Origin: Dicyema japonicum
Lineage: Eukaryota; Dicyemida; Rhombozoa; Dicyemidae
Assembly (NCBI GenBank): GCA_011109175.1
Contig: RDEW01000017.1
Span: forward strand, 968,671 to 1,032,670
Length of the DNA stretch: 64,000 nt
Direction of reading: 5' to 3'
Part shown: positions 59,370 to 64,000 of the stretch, piece after piece
Layout: each line of letters begins with the position of its first letter
Numbering within the stretch: position 1 is the stretch's first letter
The notes under the pieces: generated by a model
What the model was told of the DNA's origin: nothing
Databases searched by the model: none
What the model saw: only the letters and a program-made list of their open reading frames with translations
Program-made: the position numbers and the translations under genes

Positions 59370-60300
59370 CGAATTATTGATTATTAAAGTCAAACTTCCT
59401 ACACGCCTCGGAGGAACGGGTCTCAGGTCGGCGCTGGAGATCGCCTTTTCAGCATATGTGCCATCGCTCTCAAGTGGAAGACTTTTAGTCCAAGATATCC
59501 TACGTTTTCCAACCGGACTTTCTTGGGAAAGAGTCTTCGACGAAGCTCGTCGCGAATGGTGTGAAACTGGTTTGGATATGCCGAACGATCCTTCGAGGCA
59601 ACGTGACTGGATGATATCTACTCCAAGAATATCTTGACGTGCTAAAGTCTGAGGCCAACCAGCATCGTCTTGCATGCCTCGTGTCCGCCGCCAACCATGG
59701 GAGCGGAGCTTGGCTGGATACACTCCCGTGTTCCTCCCTGGGGACCCTTTTGGACGATGACTGTATTCGATTGGATCGCACAACGCCTGGGAGTTGATGT
59801 TTGCGTCGAACACCAATGTCGTTGTGGAGGGATCGTAGATGCCATAGGGCTGCACCCGCTCTCGTGCAAAAGGAGTGCGGACAGAGCACCCCCCGTGCTG
59901 CTATGAACAACATTGTCATGCGAGCTCTTGAAGCGGCAGGCTTCCCGGCAGTACTGGAGCTTGTGAGATTGGACCGCGGAGATGGGAAAAAACCGGATGG
60001 GTTAACTATTTTTCCGTTCACTGAGGGAAAATCGCTCGTATGGGACTGCACTGTTGTGGATTCTTTCTCGAACTCGATGATACTCACTCGGCGCAGTCTG
60101 CTGGATCAAACGACCAGCTGATAGTGTTGGGCACTCCCATGAGTCCCTTAGTGTCATTGGTTCATGATGTTGAAAACTCAGCAAACCGATGTTTCCCGTC
60201 TTGGGCTCGAAGACTCCGCTCATCTCGACGACTACGAGCTGCACATAGAATCTTGTTAGAGGCAATCATATTTTCTTATTTTGAAATTCTTGAAAACTAG
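59370..60300 (+). mobile_element. Retroelement C-terminal region with endonuclease-like motif
   Basis: Across three frames: KLPTRLGGTGLRSALEIAFS, PSRQRDWMISTPRI, a GSGAWL-type block near 59700, then MNNIVMRALEAAGFPAVLEL and DGKKPDGLTIFPF followed by KSLVWDCTVV. The last two form a PD...(E/D)xK-like arrangement seen at the C-terminus of many invertebrate non-LTR polyproteins. The frames break at least twice. Long minus-strand frames over the same bases are shadows. Confidence 0.65.
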
Positions 60301-60304
60301 AGCA

Positions 60305-61765
60305 GCCTCCCCAGCTTTCAACGTGGAGCCTGAAAGCCATCGTGTCATTCTAGGCTCTCCCTACCACAGTCCTGCAAGCCCCCATCAGCCTGATATATTT
60401 TGTTCCGCTGGGGAAAGCACGTCAGACGTTTCAACGTAGATTGGCTGGAAGGCAAATTCTGTCCTTGGATAATAATTTTCCCAATGAAGAAAAATTTCTC
60501 TCAACACGTGCCAGCCCGTTGTTGTCGAGTGGAGTCATCGGGCCCAAGACGATTTTTTCCTAAGAACACTTGGTTCAATGATATAGAAAGTGAGTAATGA
60601 GAGTCGGGAAACCTGTTCCAACGGATTTCTCGACAGTTGTCAGGGAAACAGCCAAATTCGACAACGTCTTCTATTGTGAAATAGGTTTCTTCTGCCTTCT
60701 TTTTCGTTTTGATGCAAACATCTTTAGACTAAAGTCCCTTCTTCATCGAAACTCTCAATTATTTTTTAATTCAGTGAAATTTTTGCAATAGTATCTCCCA
60801 GCTTCTTCCAACCTCCCCATCTTGTCAGAATAACCTCTTGGGATACCAGATCATGGTAAATCATCGCCGTGCATGAAAGATGAACAAAACGGTGTCCTAA
60901 GCCATTAATGGATAACAGAGTGAAATGGGTACCACTTTACAGAAGATCTCCACAAGACTGGGTTTTACAGCAACTCTCCGAGTAGGTAAGTCGAATGAGT
61001 GTATTGTCGACAACGAATGGGCTATGCTATGTAAGACATTTAATGCACGTGGAGTTTTGAAATTTGATTAAATCCGTCATGTTTGTAAGTACATGAACAA
61101 AGAAACGGATGGGAGATCTTGTTGGGTCAGGATGGGGAAAAAGTCAAAGAATCAAAAATTTACGCCAGAAATGCGAGTCAACAGAAAGAAAACGCACAGA
61201 ATACAGCATTAGCACGATTTAAAATATGTTGAGAGGAAGAATTTGCGAGGAATTTATTATGCAAAAAAGTTTCCCAATTCTACACGTGGGACAATGGCAG
61301 CAAATAATTTAAAAATAGAGCGGGGGAAATGCACTTGGAGGAGTGGATGTAATACTCTCACTGATTATGAGTGTCATTGCCTGAGGTTATTGCTGCTGGA
61401 CCCTTCCACAGGTTTCTGATGCTCACCTAAGGTCCCGGGCAGGATAAAGCTTCTTGTAGAATCGATGATGAATGGTCCGGTGGAGGAATCTAAGAGTGAA
61501 ATTTGTCTCTTAGGAGAAAGTGGCGAGAACGTAATTGTGCTAAAGTCCTCCTTGTTTCTCTGTCGAGGTTAGTTTCGGAGTCACCCACCAGTGTGGAAGG
61601 GCCATCCATTAAATCGTCCAAAATCAGTCTTCAAATTGCTTTGGTAGAGGTGTGGTCGTATATTGCCTTTGACTTGGTTTTATCAGGAGGTGGATGGGTA
61701 GGGATTATTATAAGGTTTCCCAGTGGACAATGTGAATTTGTCTTTTTTGTCTTTTTTTTGAATTT
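60305..61765. other. Unexplained stretch
   Basis: No gene recognised. Frames at 60400, 60597 and 61503 lack domains. CACGTG at about 60503, 61047 and 61283. Confidence 0.3.
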
Positions 61766-61767
61766 GT

Positions 61768-62575
61768 CTTGTATCACTAAAATAATAAAAACCTACAAAA
61801 AAGTAACAAATAAATATTATATATTAAGTGTAATTAATTTAAATAATTCTTTAATATAACGTGTTTTAAGTGTGTTGTTGCTGTATGTCTGAAGACCGTT
61901 CTATACAAGTTGGGAGAATAGTTTATATTCAACGTGGCAAAATGAAAGACAGAATAATGTGCATAGTCAATATTGTCGACCAGAACACAGTAACACTTGT
62001 TCGTCATTATAGTACCTCGTGGATGGCCCTGACCAGTCTGTCTCCAGGCAAACAGTCAATTGCAAGTGGGTTTCCCCCACCCCACTAAAAATAGACATAC
62101 AATTTTGCGCAAAAAAGAAGGAAATCAGACAGGCTTGGAGCGACGTCAACGAGCAATGGCAGGACACCTCCTTCTATAAATCCTTCCAGTCTGTCAAGAC
62201 TGTAATTATTGTCAGTGAATTCTTAGAAAATGAACATGAATGACTATGACAGATACAAATACATGAGGGCCAAGCAGAGCATGAACAAACTCATAAGGAG
62301 GAAGGTCAACTATCTCAAGTCACTCAAAAGTGGTGTGAAGACCACTCCGTATAAGGGGAAGACTGCTGCTTAATTACTTTCTAACTTGTTATATCCTATA
62401 TTTGGAGTGTTATTTCATGTTCGGAGTTATTTGTTGGTTTTACTAAAAATTGGGAGATCGTCCTTATTCTCTAATTAGGTAATGGGTGGTTTCCACAGCC
62501 ATTGCTTCTTCACCAATACCAACTGTATCTCGTCGGCTGGACTAGGACAAGCGAGTATCGCTCAGACCTTTCAAT
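61768..62575 (+). repeat. Segmental duplication, copy 2
   Basis: The plus-strand counterpart of 36530-37351. It carries the intact RPL14. Both flanks match the other copy, then similarity stops abruptly at 'gtcttgtatcactaaaat' on the left. Confidence 0.85.
61885..62373 (+). CDS. RPL14: 60S ribosomal protein L14 (eL14)
   Basis: ATG 61885 opens MSEDRSIQVGRIVYIQRGKM, then MCIVNIVDQNT (KOW-like fold), a 23-nt intron (61990-62012), YLVDGPDQSVSRQTVNCKWV, TPLKIDIQF, KKKEIRQAW, a 25-nt intron (62202-62226), and KMNMNDYDRYKYMRAKQSMN, RRKVNYLKSLK, ending GKTAA at TAA 62373. Both introns restore frame exactly. The eL14 order (VGR.VYI, VDGP, W.SP..KIDI, RQAW, D.DR.K.M.AK) is complete, but the Ala/Lys-rich animal tail is nearly absent. 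A start further upstream (61870 frame) would add MCCCC and is less likely. This is the functional copy. Confidence 0.96.
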
Positions 62576-62579
62576 GATA

Positions 62580-64000
62580 CAGCAACATGCACTCTGGTTG
62601 AAAACTATATTTCAGGTGTATTGAAGCCAGTTAGTTACTTAAGTGGCAGATTTCATGTTAAGTCATCGCTCAGACAATAAGAATCATATTAACTACTGTG
62701 CTGTTCTCGAGATCTTCTAATTGTGCCATGGATGAGATTTAAATCAGAATCCCTCGTGAATCCTACGTGTTCTGGTTTTAGATGTCTCTAAATACTTCAC
62801 CACCAATGCACACGAAATAAGGAAAGTACGAGATTCCAGATATTTTGAGGTAGATCAAGTCAACACTACCAGCCGTTCTTTTGATATGCTAAAGATACCG
62901 ATGACCAACTCCCCGAAGAAGGAATTAGTTGCTCCTTCTGCTCAGGCTATTACCACCTCAGCTGTATTCGTTTGTCTCTGGCATTGGACGTTCGTTATTG
63001 TACTGCCAGAACTGCCTTCGGCCACTCTGAATTTCCACATCCCCCATACTCTGCATGCTATCCGCACGAGGAAATATTACCTGCTGAGAAGAACCGCCTA
63101 CTGTTCATTTTCAAAATACGGGGGACGTGAAGAATCGCTATGAAGATCCCAAAGCATGCTCGGTATGCCGTCATCCCGTACCTTGCCCGACTGAACTACC
63201 ATGGATAATGGTTTTCTTTCACTGGTTCTCGGACTACTCCATGCGGACCTGTTGAGTCAAACTCCTTCGTCCGTCATTGAGATAAAACCTTAGTTTTTCC
63301 TTGTCCACTTTTCTCTTTTGCTGATACTTCCGAGACCAGACAAGACTGCTAGTCTAGTCCTACTCCTCACAGCTGTTGACACTGTGGCTATCCCCTGTCC
63401 TGAGCTACTCGACTCCTGAAGGCGAAGCATCGTTGTTTGCAGAACGATCTGTGCCGACTCGCCATTCCGGCGGTAGCGACTCAGGTCATCACAGAAGAAG
63501 ATGTACAAACTGCCATCGGTTCGGCTGCTGTAGTGGGGGAATGAATGATCTCAATTCAACCTAAGTTAAGGACCTTACTTTAGCTGTTACGGGAGAGGCT
63601 GGAGAGAATATTTTTCGAGCTATCCACGGGCTTGTTAAAAGGATGTTGAAAGGGACATTGCTGTTTTTGGCAAGAGATCTTTTTTTTCGAAACAAATAAA
63701 TCTTCTCACCTTTCTCGTACCCGATGGGGGTCTGTCGATTACTATCGGAGATTACTTCCCCCTATTATGTTGGAACATTGCCACAAACCGCTTTTTTACG
63801 AATGAATGCACAACTTGGGTGTCAAATTGGACATCTTTTTGCATTCAACACCGTTAGGGGCGGTGCTTCTTGGAGGTTGATCATTTCCGTCTTGTGTTCA
63901 GAGAAGATGTCACCCACTCACTGTTTTTTGAGACCGATTGCATGATTCGTTTAGGACTCAACGTTTTGAGAGCCCACATGTGTTGTCGTGAGGATATGAA
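62580..64000. other. Unexplained stretch
   Basis: Frames of 60-85 codons on both strands near 62886, 63290, 63376 and 63724 have no recognised domain. The plus reading near 63000-63100 could be the N-terminal part of a dead retroelement. Confidence 0.3.

Noticed and set aside
59259-60265. Minus-strand frames up to 198 codons
   Set aside because: The plus strand over the same bases has recognisable retroelement protein; the minus readings have no domain.

Overview
This is eukaryotic, AT-rich DNA from an animal. About a dozen conserved metazoan or eukaryotic genes can be read, and almost all are cut by spliceosomal introns only 20-25 nt long, most often exactly 22 or 23 nt. Introns that small and that uniform, together with animal genes (chordin, LIN7, an Id-like HLH protein) and many decayed retrotransposons, fit a dicyemid mesozoan best. 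That assignment is an inference from gene structure, not a search result.

Layout. 1-2.9 kb: short repeats and a small acidic secreted protein. 3.0-5.5 kb: BAR-PH-ArfGAP-ankyrin gene (ACAP type, minus). 6.8-7.8 kb: proteasome lid subunit RPN8 (minus). 8.3-9.6 kb: LINE and repeat debris. 9.9-10.6 kb: CCDC25 (plus). 12.2-13.1 kb: an unrecognised multi-exon gene (minus). 14.7-16.3 kb: decayed LINE. 17.2-17.9 kb: proteasome beta-like gene (minus). 19.35-22.3 kb: chordin-like BMP antagonist (minus). 23.5 kb: Id-like HLH protein. 26.0-26.6 kb: LIN7. 28.4-28.8 kb: small basic protein. 30.4 kb: small membrane protein. 31.9-32.1 kb: U2 snRNA (minus). 32.4-45.9 kb: mainly retrotransposons, a pogo/Tigger transposon, an integrase-derived remnant and a decayed RPL14 copy. 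46.2-47.9 kb: dyskerin (DKC1/CBF5, minus). 49.2-50.8 kb: USP39 (minus). 51-57.5 kb: repeats and unexplained sequence. 57.6-59.2 kb: SLC7/LAT amino-acid transporter (plus). 59.4-60.3 kb: decayed retroelement. 61.9-62.4 kb: intact RPL14 (plus). 62.6-64 kb: unexplained.

The genes are ordinary single-copy housekeeping and signalling functions: proteasome, pseudouridylation and telomerase RNP, spliceosome (USP39 and U2), ribosome, membrane traffic, BMP signalling, polarity and amino-acid uptake. They sit like islands in a sea of LINE and SINE fragments. There is no operon-like arrangement.

Three window-wide patterns stand out. (1) Introns fall into a tight 20-25 nt class plus a few longer AT-rich ones. 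(2) Eight places in otherwise conserved genes look as if one base is missing, mostly inside a G or other homopolymer run, which suggests consensus errors rather than gene death. (3) The palindrome CACGTG occurs about 56 times by my count, against about nine expected. Exon limits were worked out by hand from frame continuity and family conservation, so individual boundaries can be off by a few bases.
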